From: an archaeon GW2011_AR5
Lineage (GTDB): Archaea > Aenigmatarchaeota > Aenigmatarchaeia > GW2011-AR5
Direction of reading: 5' to 3'
DNA: 64,000 nucleotides
Assembly (NCBI GenBank): GCA_000806115.1
Contig: JWKQ01000002.1
Coordinates: 178,497 to 242,496 of the forward strand
Shown: positions 49,831-57,884 of the stretch, piece by piece
How the letters are laid out: each line of letters starts with the position of its first letter
Numbering within the stretch: position 1 is the first letter of the stretch
Translations under genes and position numbers: made by a program
The notes under the pieces: model-generated
Told to the model about the DNA's origin: nothing
The model's database searches: none
The model's input: only the letters and a program-made list of their open reading frames with translations

Positions 49831-50610
49831 ATGGATTTCGTATCACGCCTCAGGAATTTGCGGGTTCAAAGCGCCACTACGATTGCTGTGGAATCGATGA
49901 AGTACCTGTCTTCTTTCTCTGCAAGGAACGGATTCGAAAAGAAGTTTGACGCCGAATCCAGGAAGCTGCTGGCCGCCCGCCCGACTGCAGTCGTCCTTCA
50001 TAACGCGATGGAAAGGCTGAAAAAAAACAGGACGAGTGAAGGACTAAGAGAGATTATATCAGATCTCGAGTCCGCGAAAAGCCTTGCAGCTGCAAAATCC
50101 TCGCGCATATTCAGGCGCTCTGTTGTTCTCACGCACTGCCACTCAACATTCGTCATTGCCGCGCTTGTGAAGAACAAGGCGAATATAAAAGAAGTGATTG
50201 TTACAGAAACCAGGCCAAAGGACCAGGGTATAATGACTGCAAAGGAGCTGATCCGGAATAAGATAAAGGTGTCTTACATAATCGATTCCGCAATCAGCGA
50301 TTTCATCGGGAAAGCCGATATAGTTGTGGTGGGTGCGGACGCCATGAGAAAAGAAGGCCTGGTGAACAAGGTTGGCACGCACCCGCTGGCGCTGGTTGCA
50401 AAAGAAAACAGGAAGCCTTTCTACGTAATCACATCATCCTTCACCATAGACAAGAGGAAAAAGATAGTAATGGAACAGCGTCCGGCCTCAGAGGTAATGC
50501 ATGGGCATCTTAGGGGCGCAAAAATCTTCAACCCGGCTTTCGACGTCACTCCGTGGAAATATATCACGGCTGTTGTGACTGAGAAAGGGATATCCGGGCG
50601 GGGTAGATAA
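49831..50610 (+). CDS. eIF2B-like sugar-phosphate isomerase (ribose-1,5-bisphosphate isomerase type)
   Basis: Starts ATG 49831 (259 aa). The family motifs include VVLTHCHSTFV (catalytic Cys), VTETRPKDQG, VVVGADAMRKEGLVNKVGTH (catalytic Asp) and the C-terminal FDVTPWKYITAVVTEKG. It is shorter than the ~320-aa Thermococcus enzyme at the N-terminus. The next gene, 1 bp on, is AMP phosphorylase, its functional partner, which makes the isomerase call strong. Confidence 0.85.
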   Translation: MDFVSRLRNLRVQSATTIAVESMKYLSSFSARNGFEKKFDAESRKLLAARPTAVVLHNAMERLKKNRTSEGLREIISDLESAKSLAAAKSSRIFRRSVVLTHCHSTFVIAALVKNKANIKEVIVTETRPKDQGIMTAKELIRNKIKVSYIIDSAISDFIGKADIVVVGADAMRKEGLVNKVGTHPLALVAKENRKPFYVITSSFTIDKRKKIVMEQRPASEVMHGHLRGAKIFNPAFDVTPWKYITAVVTEKGISGRGR

Positions 50611-50611
50611 G

Positions 50612-52132
50612 ATGAAGATGAAAGCAAAGGTTCTCCCGTTGAACGCCGGCGGGAAGATGATAGGAATAATCAACGAGAAAGACGCCCTTGAGCTTGGCGT
50701 TCATCCGCTTGACAAGATAGTTATGACAAGGGGGCCGAAGAAAGCAACGCTCACTGTCGACACAACCAAGAATTTTGTAAAGCGCGGCACGATCTTGCTC
50801 TACGACGATGTGAAAGAAGTCATGCATATCAGGAGCGGCGATGCAGTGCATGTCGAGCCGAGAATGCCGCTCGTGAGCAAGGCTTACATAAGGAAAAAAA
50901 CTGACGGCAGAGAGCTAAGTTATCTGGAATTGAGGGCGATAGTAGACGACGTCATAGCGCGCAATTTAAACGATCTGGAGCTTGCGTCCTTCATCACCGC
51001 GCTTCACATACACGGCTTAACACTTAACGAGAGCATTGATTTCTCCAAGGCTATGATAGAAACCGGAAAGAGCCTTAAGTTTCCGGGCACGGTAGTCGAC
51101 AAGCATTCCATAGGCGGTGTGCCGGGGGACAAAACCTCGATGCTGGTGGTGCCGATAATTGCCGCTTCCGGACTTACAATACCGAAAACATCCTCGCGTT
51201 CCATAACATCGCCTTCCGGCACCGCTGACAGGATGGAAATACTTGCGCCTGTCGATCTGCATATTGACGACATAAAGAGGGTTGTGAAGAGAACGAAAGG
51301 ATGTCTGGTATGGGGAGGATCTGTCGACATCGCCCCGGCAGATGATCTTTTCATACGCATAGAGCACCCGCTCGGCCTTGACCCGCTGCTCCTGCCGTCG
51401 GTGATGAGCAAGAAAAAATCCGTCGGGTGCAAGTATCTTGTGATAGACATACCGACAGGTGATACAAAAATCCATACCAAAGAGGATGCGGAAAAACTGG
51501 CCCGTGATTTCATAGCAATGGGGAGGAGCCTAGGAATAAAGGTTGACTGCGCAATCACGCGCGGAGACCAGCCTGTAGGCTACGCCGTCGGTCCGGCTTT
51601 GGAGGCAAGGGAGGCGCTGGAGGTTATCATGAACGTGCAACAGACTGACGCCAAAGGCGTCGTGCAACGCAGCGACGTCTTCGACAAAGCGGCCTCGGTA
51701 GCAGGCGTACTGCTCAGAATGGCAGGCAAAGGTAACAAGAAAATAGCGGAGCTTATGATAAAAAGCGGAAAAGCTGAAAAGAAGCTGCGGGAAATAATAG
51801 ATGCGCAGGGCGGGAATCCTGGCGTGAAACCTGGGGATATAGAAGTCGGCGCCTTCAGCTTCAGGGTACGTTCGAAAACCGGCGGAACTGTTTCAACCAT
51901 CAGCAACGCAGCGCTTGTCGAAATCTGCCGCACTTCCGGCACGCCGAAAGACCGCGGCGCAGGCGTTCTTCTGAACAAGAAGATCGGTGATCCGGTGCGC
52001 AGGGGAGAAGTTCTCTTCACAATTTTTGCTGAGAAGCGCCGGAAGCTGAACTCTGCGGTAAAAACTTCAAAATCCTGCGAGGTGTACGGAATTCTGACGG
52101 GAAAAAGAAGCATGCTTGTTGAGACTGTGTGA
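50612..52132 (+). CDS. deoA: AMP phosphorylase with palindrome insertion
   Basis: Splits nucleoside monophosphates with phosphate to give ribose 1,5-bisphosphate. The 506 aa have an N-terminal ~80-aa archaeal domain, then VDKHSIGGVPGDKTSMLVVP, TSSRSITSPSGTADRMEIL, GCLVWGGSVDIAPADD and CAITRGDQPVGYAVGPALEA. About 12 extra residues (VQQTDAKGVVQRSD) follow EALEVIMN, encoded by the palindrome at 51631-51678. No RuBisCO gene lies in the window. Confidence 0.95.
   Translation: MKMKAKVLPLNAGGKMIGIINEKDALELGVHPLDKIVMTRGPKKATLTVDTTKNFVKRGTILLYDDVKEVMHIRSGDAVHVEPRMPLVSKAYIRKKTDGRELSYLELRAIVDDVIARNLNDLELASFITALHIHGLTLNESIDFSKAMIETGKSLKFPGTVVDKHSIGGVPGDKTSMLVVPIIAASGLTIPKTSSRSITSPSGTADRMEILAPVDLHIDDIKRVVKRTKGCLVWGGSVDIAPADDLFIRIEHPLGLDPLLLPSVMSKKKSVGCKYLVIDIPTGDTKIHTKEDAEKLARDFIAMGRSLGIKVDCAITRGDQPVGYAVGPALEAREALEVIMNVQQTDAKGVVQRSDVFDKAASVAGVLLRMAGKGNKKIAELMIKSGKAEKKLREIIDAQGGNPGVKPGDIEVGAFSFRVRSKTGGTVSTISNAALVEICRTSGTPKDRGAGVLLNKKIGDPVRRGEVLFTIFAEKRRKLNSAVKTSKSCEVYGILTGKRSMLVETV
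51631..51678 (+). repeat. Coding palindrome, copy in AMP phosphorylase
   Basis: AACGTGCAACAGACT, core GACGCCAAAGGCGTC, GTGCAACGCAGCGACGTC; translated VQQTDAKGVVQRS. It keeps the same frame as the copies in fibrillarin and ileS. Confidence 0.82.
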
Positions 52133-52137
52133 TTATA

Positions 52138-53298
52138 ATGAAAAAATTTCTCCTGATTATAATTGACGGCGGCGCAGAGGACTGCCTGACACGCCGCTCT
52201 GCCGGGAGCGCATTCGCGAAAGCCAAAAAGCCGAATCTGGATTTGCTTGCTTCGAACAGCGCATGCGGCTTGTGGACAGGTCCTCATGCGCCGCACTACA
52301 ATCCAAGAAGCCTGTCGAGCGTCGCGACGCTGGAAATACTTGGCTACAGCTGGCGCGACGAACCGGGTCGCGGGTATCTGGAAGCTCTTGGCATAGGGAT
52401 TAAGCTGAGGAAAGGCGACGTTTGCATCCGTGGGAATTTTGCGACCGTGTCGGACAAAATAAGGGACAGACGTGCGGGGCGCGATGAGAAGGGACTTGAC
52501 AGGATGGTAAAAGACCTCAACAAAAAGATAAAGTCCATAGACGGCGTAAAGACAATGTTATACAGGGCGGTAAGCCACAGGTTGGTGCTTGTTTTGTCGG
52601 GAAAAGGAATTAGCCCACAGGTAAGCGACAGTGATGTCGGCAGTTCTCCGCAGAAAATAAAACCGCTGAACGGAAAAGGCAAAAAAACATCCGGCGTGCT
52701 TAACAAATACGTTGAAATGTCGCGCGAACTGCTTTTGAGTCATCCTGCAAACAGAAAACGAAGAATGCCTGCAAATTACATACTGTTCCGTTCAGCCGGC
52801 GCCGCCAGAAAAGTCGGGAGCTTTGCGTCAAAATACAGGATGAAGGCGTGTTCAATAAGCGGGGTGAATATAATAAGAGGGACGTCAAAATATCTTGGCA
52901 TAGATATCCTGCCTGCACCTCTCAGCCAGCTTGAAAACGACCTGCAGCTGCGGGCAAAAAAGGCGGTAGATGCACTGGAACGCTATGATTTTGTGATGCT
53001 TCATATAAACGGCGCCGACACGAAAGCTCATGACAAAGATTTTCATGGAAAGGTGAAATACATAGAGAAAATCGACAGCGACGTGTTTTCTCAGGTTGTC
53101 AAGCTGCGCCACATAAACATAGCAGTTATAAGCGACCATATAACAGATTCAAGGACGGGCAACCACGTTTTCGGCCCTGTCCCGTTCCTGATTTACGCTT
53201 CAGAGGAGGATTCAGACGGCGGGAAATTTGACGAGAAATCTTGCAGCAACAGCTTTGTTGCTGATAATCCGATGAAAAAGATTCTTAGCGTTGCGTAG
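52138..53298 (+). CDS. apgM: Phosphoglycerate mutase, archaeal cofactor-independent type
   Basis: Start ATG 52138 with GTGAT upstream, 386 aa. The alkaline-phosphatase fold shows FLLIIIDGGAED, AFAKAKKPNLDLLA, SLSSVATLEILGYSWRDEPG (Ser nucleophile region), GRGYLEALG, VMLHINGADTKAHDKDFHGK (metal residues) and ISDHITDSRTGNH. It acts in the 3-phosphoglycerate branch that AMP degradation would feed. Confidence 0.93.
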   Translation: MKKFLLIIIDGGAEDCLTRRSAGSAFAKAKKPNLDLLASNSACGLWTGPHAPHYNPRSLSSVATLEILGYSWRDEPGRGYLEALGIGIKLRKGDVCIRGNFATVSDKIRDRRAGRDEKGLDRMVKDLNKKIKSIDGVKTMLYRAVSHRLVLVLSGKGISPQVSDSDVGSSPQKIKPLNGKGKKTSGVLNKYVEMSRELLLSHPANRKRRMPANYILFRSAGAARKVGSFASKYRMKACSISGVNIIRGTSKYLGIDILPAPLSQLENDLQLRAKKAVDALERYDFVMLHINGADTKAHDKDFHGKVKYIEKIDSDVFSQVVKLRHINIAVISDHITDSRTGNHVFGPVPFLIYASEEDSDGGKFDEKSCSNSFVADNPMKKILSVA

Positions 53299-53306
53299 GT
53301 GGATTC

Positions 53307-54095
53307 ATGTATGTAATAAAAGCCGGCGGAAAAAAGGAAGAATTTAGCGAGGAAAAAATAGTAAGGACTTGCATGAGATCCGGCGTCGCTCCTGACGATG
53401 CCAAAGCAATAGCCAAGAAAATATCATCCTCCATCCAGAATGGAGCTACTACCCACAAAATATACACGATGATTCTTGACGAGCTGGACAAGTCGCACGC
53501 AGGCAGCTCCTTGTTCATGCTGCGCGAAGCCATAGCGAATCTTGACCCAATTAGCTTCGAGGTTTACGTGAAGAAGGTGCTGGAAGCCCATGGCTATCGC
53601 TGCACCTGGAACAAGCTGATAAAAGGCATGAATGTGGAACACCAGGTTGACGTGATAGCCGCAAAAGAAAAAACCTTTCTTGTAGAGTGCAAGCGGCACT
53701 TCAATCCTCACAGGTTCACCGGGCTGAATATATGTCTGCAGGTCGAGGCGCGCCTTAACGACATAATGCTCGGAAGCAGGAACGGGAAGAACAATTATAA
53801 ATTTGATGCGGCATGGGTGGTCACGAATACCAAGTTCTCGGACCATGCAAAGATGTATGCGAAAGGGGTTGGCATACGCCTCACCGGGTGGGGATACGAC
53901 CAGGATTTTGCCCTGGAGAAGCTGGTCCAGGAAAAGAAGGTGCTGCCGGTGACTGTCCTGAAAACCGACGTCTCAGTCCAGCGCGGGCTGCTCAACAAGA
54001 AAATCATAACGCTCCAGGACCTGATTAGCGAGAAACCCAAGATAGGTTCAAGAGATTTGATATCGCAGGCAAAATCCATTCTGAGCAAGCTTTAG
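53307..54095 (+). CDS. ATP-cone protein with Mrr-like nuclease domain
   Basis: The 262 aa have an ATP-cone at residues 1-80 (MYVIKAGGKKEEFSEEKIVR; GATTHKIYTMILDEL), then a restriction-endonuclease-fold domain (NVEHQVDVIAAKEKTFLVEC, containing the D...ExK-like VDVI...VECK site). The C-terminus may bind DNA by a helix-hairpin-helix-like end (LISEKPKIGSRDLISQA). This fusion is known in archaea, with role unclear (nucleotide-gated DNA cleavage is inference). Confidence 0.85.
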   Translation: MYVIKAGGKKEEFSEEKIVRTCMRSGVAPDDAKAIAKKISSSIQNGATTHKIYTMILDELDKSHAGSSLFMLREAIANLDPISFEVYVKKVLEAHGYRCTWNKLIKGMNVEHQVDVIAAKEKTFLVECKRHFNPHRFTGLNICLQVEARLNDIMLGSRNGKNNYKFDAAWVVTNTKFSDHAKMYAKGVGIRLTGWGYDQDFALEKLVQEKKVLPVTVLKTDVSVQRGLLNKKIITLQDLISEKPKIGSRDLISQAKSILSKL

Positions 54096-54136
54096 CACTG
54101 CCGTAGAAACATATATTAGGCGCTTTTTCAGATTAA

Positions 54137-54310
54137 CTTTAAATACAGCTCTCAGTGAATAGATAATCTGTTATGAAGATCAGAGCTTCATCCATTCTGT
54201 GTGATTAGTGTTTTCATTGGATTAGTTTGAGCTCTGGCTGTGGAGAATCTCAGGCTTAAGACCACGTCTTAAGTTGGTGTCCTTTGTGATACCTTAATGA
54301 GCTCTGAATC
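54137..54310 (+). ncRNA. Candidate structured non-coding RNA
   Basis: A good TATA box (CTTTAAATA, 54137-54145) is followed by ~150 bases without an ORF but with several hairpins: ATGAAG/CTTCAT, CTTAAGAC-CAC-GTCTTAAG, GGTGTC/GATACC, and repeated GAGCTC(TG) arms. It lies between two convergent genes. No match to tRNA, box C/D or H/ACA features could be made. Confidence 0.35.
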
Positions 54311-54319
54311 GGCCGGAGT

Positions 54320-55222
54320 TTAAGTTTTTATTTTCTCAAGAAGCTCGCAAGCCTTGCAAATTTCATGCGCAGCAGGCTCGCCGCACCTGGTGCATTTTAC
54401 CGGGACGCTTTCCGTGCCGATAGTCGGGAGTTTTCTGTAGAAGCTTATTATGTTGCTTTTTGTGCCGGGATATTTCTGCTCCATTTCATTGAGCATGCCT
54501 TGCACGTCCCGCCGCGCGTTGTTGAATGAATTGGGACATTCCCCGTCAAAGTATGGTATGTTGTTTAGTATGGCATAAGCTACGATTTCCTTTTCCGGGA
54601 TATTTTTCATCGGCTTTATGCGGCGGACGAAATGTTCCGACGTTTTTGCGAGGCGCGCCATCCGGGTGACGTCGCCGCGCATCACGTTCATTAGCACGCT
54701 CTGAGCCTCGTCGTCAAGATTGTGCCCGACGGCAAGCTTTGTGGCGCTGACCTCCCGCGCTGCCTTGTTAAGGAGGGTTCTTCGGAAAACGCCGCAGTAG
54801 GTGCATGACTTGATTGAAGGGTCGTTTTTGACAAGATTGTCTATAGTAACGTCAAATTCATTTTCAAATGAAAATATACGGTGTTCTATGTCCATGGCTT
54901 TTACAAACTCATTTACCTTCGCCATGCTCCTGTCCCTGTAGCCGTCAATGCCTTCGTCGATGGTCACTGCAACCAGTTTTATTGGCAGCTTCTCGGAAAG
55001 TTTCTTCATTAGATGAAGCAGCACCATCGAGTCCTTCCCGCCGCTCACCCCTACAGCCACCGTGTCGTTCTTCTCGAGCATTTTCCCCTTGGACACTGTT
55101 TTCTCGAATTGCCTTTCTGTTTGTCTGCTTAAGCATGCAGGACAGTAATGCACCCCTTCCTGCACACGGAAGTAAACAGCCTCGCGTCCGCATTTGCAAG
55201 AAGCGCTTTGAGTATTTTCCAT
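54320..55222 (-). CDS. ncsA: tRNA 2-thiolation protein (NcsA/TtuA family)
   Basis: Adenylates and thiolates a tRNA uridine. The 300 aa have an N-terminal zinc finger (CKCGREA...CPACLSRQ), PP-loop VAVGVSGGKDSMVLLHLMKK, KSCTYCGVFRRTLLN (catalytic Cys), KLAVGHNLDDEAQSVLMN and a C-terminal zinc finger (CTRCGEPAAHEICKACELL). It is directly downstream of the ubiquitin-like sulfur carrier gene, its expected partner. Confidence 0.92.
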   Translation of the reverse strand: MENTQSASCKCGREAVYFRVQEGVHYCPACLSRQTERQFEKTVSKGKMLEKNDTVAVGVSGGKDSMVLLHLMKKLSEKLPIKLVAVTIDEGIDGYRDRSMAKVNEFVKAMDIEHRIFSFENEFDVTIDNLVKNDPSIKSCTYCGVFRRTLLNKAAREVSATKLAVGHNLDDEAQSVLMNVMRGDVTRMARLAKTSEHFVRRIKPMKNIPEKEIVAYAILNNIPYFDGECPNSFNNARRDVQGMLNEMEQKYPGTKSNIISFYRKLPTIGTESVPVKCTRCGEPAAHEICKACELLEKIKT

Positions 55223-55225
55223 AAT

Positions 55226-55414
55226 TTAGCCGCCTGAAATGACTGTAATAGTCTCTATGGAATCCCCGTCGCCCAGCTTCATATCATGGGGAATAAGCCT
55301 GCTTTCCCTTTTCACAAGAACCGTTTCGGAGTTGATTTTTGCCGCGCCAAGGACATCAAAAACTGTTGAGTTGTCTTCCACTTCATAATTCTTGCCGTTG
55401 AGGATTATTTTCAT
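55226..55414 (-). CDS. Ubiquitin-like sulfur carrier (SAMP/ThiS-like)
   Basis: The 62 aa beta-grasp protein ends in SGG, the Gly-Gly tail needed for thiocarboxylation. Core: MKIILNGKNYEVEDNSTVFD, GDSIETITVISGG. It is three bases upstream of ncsA, so it most likely supplies sulfur for tRNA thiolation and perhaps protein tagging. Confidence 0.9.
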   Translation of the reverse strand: MKIILNGKNYEVEDNSTVFDVLGAAKINSETVLVKRESRLIPHDMKLGDGDSIETITVISGG

Positions 55415-55448
55415 TTTAAAGGTTACTGCTGTAACACATTAAAAGGAA

Positions 55449-55559
55449 GCCGACGTCGCATAGCTTGGTATTGCACCAGAGTATTAGTTACGGCTAATAA
55501 GGTGATTCTCGAAAACTGGCGTCCGAAAGGACTTGCAGGTTCAAATCCTGCCGTCGGCG
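55449..55559 (+). tRNA. tRNA-Ser(CGA) with anticodon-stem intron
   Basis: Exons 55449-55479 and 55507-55559. Acceptor GCCGACG/CGTCGGC, anticodon arm CCAGT-CTCGAAA-ACTGG (CGA), long variable arm (GTCCGAAAGGAC), T arm GCAGG-TTCAAAT-CCTGC. The 27-nt intron lies between 30 and 31; BHB: exon CACC with intron GGTG, bulges AGA and ATT, hairpin TATTAG/CTAATA. Confidence 0.92.
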
Positions 55560-55600
55560 CTTCTTCTTTATTTTAAGAATTCATCAAAACAACTATTTTC

Positions 55601-55966
55601 ATGGTAAATTGGAAAGCAGTTTTGGTAGGAGCCGTTGCTTTCATCGTCCTTACCATAGTGCTCTCGTTGGCGCATCCGGTTCTCGGATTCGTCGGCGGAA
55701 TACTTGGCGGACTGATAGCTGCATGGGTTGCCAAATCGAAGAGCGTAACAGACGGACTTGTTGTCGGTCTTCTGGCAGGTCTCATCGGAGGGCTCGTTGA
55801 GGGAATAATACTCGGCGTGCTTTTCGCAGCAGTCGGCGGGGCACTTGGACTTGGCGGATTCGGCACAGCGCTTGGCGTTGTAGCCGTGGTTGCTGCGGCA
55901 ATCGCAGGCCTGGTTCTTGGGCTCATCGGCGGTGTCATCGGCTCATTTCTCGTGAAGAAAAAATAG
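55601..55966 (+). CDS. Glycine-rich four-helix membrane protein (DUF5518-like)
   Basis: The 121 aa have about four tightly spaced membrane helices rich in Gly/Ala (VGAVAFIVLTIVLSLA, FVGGILGGLIAAWVAK, LVVGLLAGLIGGLVEGIILG, AAAIAGLVLGLIGGVIGSFL), a pattern typical of archaeal DUF5518 proteins. Unknown role. It is flanked by tRNA-Ser genes. Confidence 0.75.
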   Translation: MVNWKAVLVGAVAFIVLTIVLSLAHPVLGFVGGILGGLIAAWVAKSKSVTDGLVVGLLAGLIGGLVEGIILGVLFAAVGGALGLGGFGTALGVVAVVAAAIAGLVLGLIGGVIGSFLVKKK

Positions 55967-56067
55967 GGTGCATTAATTGCGCCTTCTTTTTGATTTTTCT
56001 TTTTCGTTTTCATCTTTTCTAGAAGAATTTCTATTTTAATTCTTTGGAAGAATAGGAATCATAAGAT

Positions 56068-56184
56068 GCCGGCGTGGCAGAGCTTGGTAAATGCGCTAGC
56101 CTTGAGAGCTAGAGTGCCTTTGGCACATGCAGGTAATTGATTAGTCTCGGCTAATCGATCTGAATTCAAATCCTGCCGCCGGCG
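56068..56184 (+). tRNA. tRNA-Ser(TGA) with T-loop intron
   Basis: Acceptor GCCGGCG/CGCCGGC, anticodon arm CTAGC-CTTGAGA-GCTAG (TGA), variable arm AGTGCCTTTGGCACAT, T stem GCAGG/CCTGC. A 31-nt insertion (about 56135-56165) with the hairpin TTGATTAG/CTAATCGA splits the T loop near 54/55; its removal gives TTCAAAT. The loop of the intron hairpin (TCTCGG) is similar to that of tRNA-Ser(CGA) (TTACGG). Confidence 0.92.
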
Positions 56185-56414
56185 CTTATACTTATGAAAA
56201 TTGAAGTATGGTTGGCACGGAAGCCTGACAGGAAAGCGTTTGTTAACCTTGGAAATTTTCTTCTTCAAGAGCCTGAAAAAGTGATTTCTTCGTAGTTTTG
56301 TGCTAACAAAATCTTTATTAACGGGGTTCAGCCATTTATACAAAGGAGAATTACGCGGAAATTACGCCATACACTAAAAATTTCCGTGAATTCCATATAT
56401 GGAGGAATAAAAAA

Positions 56415-57044
56415 ATGGTGTTAGTCGACATCTTAGGCGAACTAACAACGAACACAGTGTCGTTCCTTCCGAACCTTGTGGCTGCGGTAATACTACTTGT
56501 AATCGGACTCGTAGTCGGCAAGGTTGTCGGCAGGGTTGTCAAGGAAGTCCTCGAAAGAGTGAAGCTGGACTACTACATAACAGAGACGCACAAACCGGCG
56601 ATAAGCGTTTCTAACCTGTTCTCTGTTATAGCAAAGTGGTGGATATACCTCGCATTCATAACCGCCGCGTTGTCCAGGGAAGTACTTGGCGTAACGGCGC
56701 TGTCCTTGTGGATCGCCGACATCAACGCCTTCATACCAAGAATAATCGGAGCCGCAGTCATCATGGTTGTCGGCTACGTGCTGGCAGAATACATCAAGAG
56801 CCATCTTAGGAAGACAAACAGCCTGTACGCGATACTGGTCGGCAAGACATTGTTCTTCTTTGTCTTGTACGTCTCGATTGCGCTCGCGCTGCCTATCCTG
56901 GGGATATCAGCAAGCCTCGTGAACAACATCTTGCTGGTAATCATAGCATCAGTGGGCCTTGGTTTCGCGCTGGCATTCGGTCTTGGTGCGAAAGAAGCGT
57001 TTGCTGACGTATCGAAGAGATGGGTCAGAAAGCTCAAAATTTAG
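56415..57044 (+). CDS. MscS-like/conserved TM-helix membrane protein
   Basis: The 209 aa have an N-terminal helix FLPNLVAAVILLVIGLVVGK then VVGRVVKEVLERV, typical of the conserved TM-helix repeat found beside small-conductance mechanosensitive channels. It has about five membrane spans; the end LGLGAKEAFADVSKRWVRKL-like recalls the MscS TM3 region. The MscS beta domain is missing. GGAGG ribosome site 9 bases before the ATG; an AAATTTCCG hairpin just upstream. Confidence 0.8.
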   Translation: MVLVDILGELTTNTVSFLPNLVAAVILLVIGLVVGKVVGRVVKEVLERVKLDYYITETHKPAISVSNLFSVIAKWWIYLAFITAALSREVLGVTALSLWIADINAFIPRIIGAAVIMVVGYVLAEYIKSHLRKTNSLYAILVGKTLFFFVLYVSIALALPILGISASLVNNILLVIIASVGLGFALAFGLGAKEAFADVSKRWVRKLKI

Positions 57045-57095
57045 AGATTTTTTCTTTTAACTCTAATTTTTATTTTTCTTAGTTGAACTAGTTCT

Positions 57096-57341
57096 ATGAA
57101 TGTCTATACAGTCAGGGCTCCTGGATACGGAGTCGGTAAAAAGCCCGATGCGAAAAAGATAGGCACAAAGATAGACACAGTTATCAAGAGGCATTTTTCA
57201 GGAAGGCGCGTGGCAATCCGCTGTCTCGGCTCCCAAGAACATAGGGGAAAGACCGCCGACGATTTGGTTGAAACTTCGCATTCCACTGCTTTCAAGCAGT
57301 GGTTCAAAAGCAGTGAATGCGAATTGCTCAAGGATTCATAA
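57096..57341 (+). CDS. Unknown small protein (81 aa)
   Basis: MNVYTVRAPGYGVGKKPDAK, then an alpha/beta stretch (KIDTVIKRHFSGRRVAIRCL) and a helical end. Not recognised. It is followed by the CCACCGTC hairpin and another unknown gene. Confidence 0.5.
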   Translation: MNVYTVRAPGYGVGKKPDAKKIGTKIDTVIKRHFSGRRVAIRCLGSQEHRGKTADDLVETSHSTAFKQWFKSSECELLKDS

Positions 57342-57352
57342 ATTTCAGCAAG

Positions 57353-57374
57353 CCACCGTCTTTAGACGGTGGTC
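57353..57374 (+). other. Hairpin overlapping a start codon
   Basis: CCACCGTC-TTTA-GACGGTGG: eight perfect pairs with a TTTA loop. The GTG start of the next gene lies in its 3' arm, so it may act as a translation block or as a terminator for the preceding gene. The inner hairpin at 41153-41176 has the same TTTA loop. Confidence 0.55.
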
Positions 57375-57716
57375 CTTGACATAATAAGGAAGCTCGGAAC
57401 CGACAGGTACAGCCCTAAAAGAGAGGACGAAAAATACGGGAACGCGGAGGGCAGGCATATTGATATCTTCGCGCTTGACTTCAGGATTGGTCCCAAAGGA
57501 AGATATATGGAGAATTTCATAGAGCCTTTTTACACGTATCCGAAACAGGAAGGCAGGAAACCGGTAAGGATAGACGTTATAATAATCTATGACTTGTCAA
57601 AGCTGAAGCGCGTGCCGCATCGTTACGAAGGAAGGGAAGACATAAAGAGGGACGGGTTTGTATTCAGGTGTCCCGATAAGAAAGACGCGCTGCTCGGAAT
57701 AATCAAGGTGCTTTAA
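57369..57716 (+). CDS. Unknown protein (115 aa)
   Basis: GTG start; alpha/beta, basic (MVLDIIRKLGTDRYSPKRED; RKPVRIDVIIIYDLSKLKRV). Acidic residues in HIDIFALDF and RIDVIIIYD could be metal ligands, but no known nuclease motif is complete. The start within a hairpin is odd; downstream ATGs exist only far inside. Confidence 0.55.
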   Translation: MVLDIIRKLGTDRYSPKREDEKYGNAEGRHIDIFALDFRIGPKGRYMENFIEPFYTYPKQEGRKPVRIDVIIIYDLSKLKRVPHRYEGREDIKRDGFVFRCPDKKDALLGIIKVL

Positions 57717-57743
57717 TATGTTTTCTAATAATTTTAACAAAAC

Positions 57744-57845
57744 GCGATGGTAGTCTAGCCGGTAGGACACGACCTTGCCAAGGTTGAGATTTGCGCTGTA
57801 TTGCAGCGCATCCGACATACCCGGGTTCGAATCCCGGCCGTCGCA
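57744..57845 (+). tRNA. tRNA-Gly(GCC) with variable-loop intron
   Basis: Exons 57744-57788 and 57819-57845. Acceptor GCGATGG/CCGTCGC, anticodon arm CGACC-TTGCCAA-GGTTG (GCC), T arm CCGGG-TTCGAAT-CCCGG. The 30-nt intron interrupts the variable loop (mature AGAC). BHB: exon GTTG with intron CGAC, bulges AGA and ATA, hairpin TGCGCTG/CAGCGCA. Confidence 0.93.
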
Positions 57846-57884
57846 TTCTATTTAAATCGCGGGCGATAAGTAAAATTGGTTGCT

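Noticed and set aside
54137-54310. Box C/D, H/ACA or heavily interrupted tRNA
   Set aside because: No proper C/D boxes, ACA end, TTCRA T loop or D-loop GG could be found.
57353-57374. IS200/IS605 end hairpin
   Set aside because: No TnpA or TnpB remnants around; the hairpin alone is not enough.
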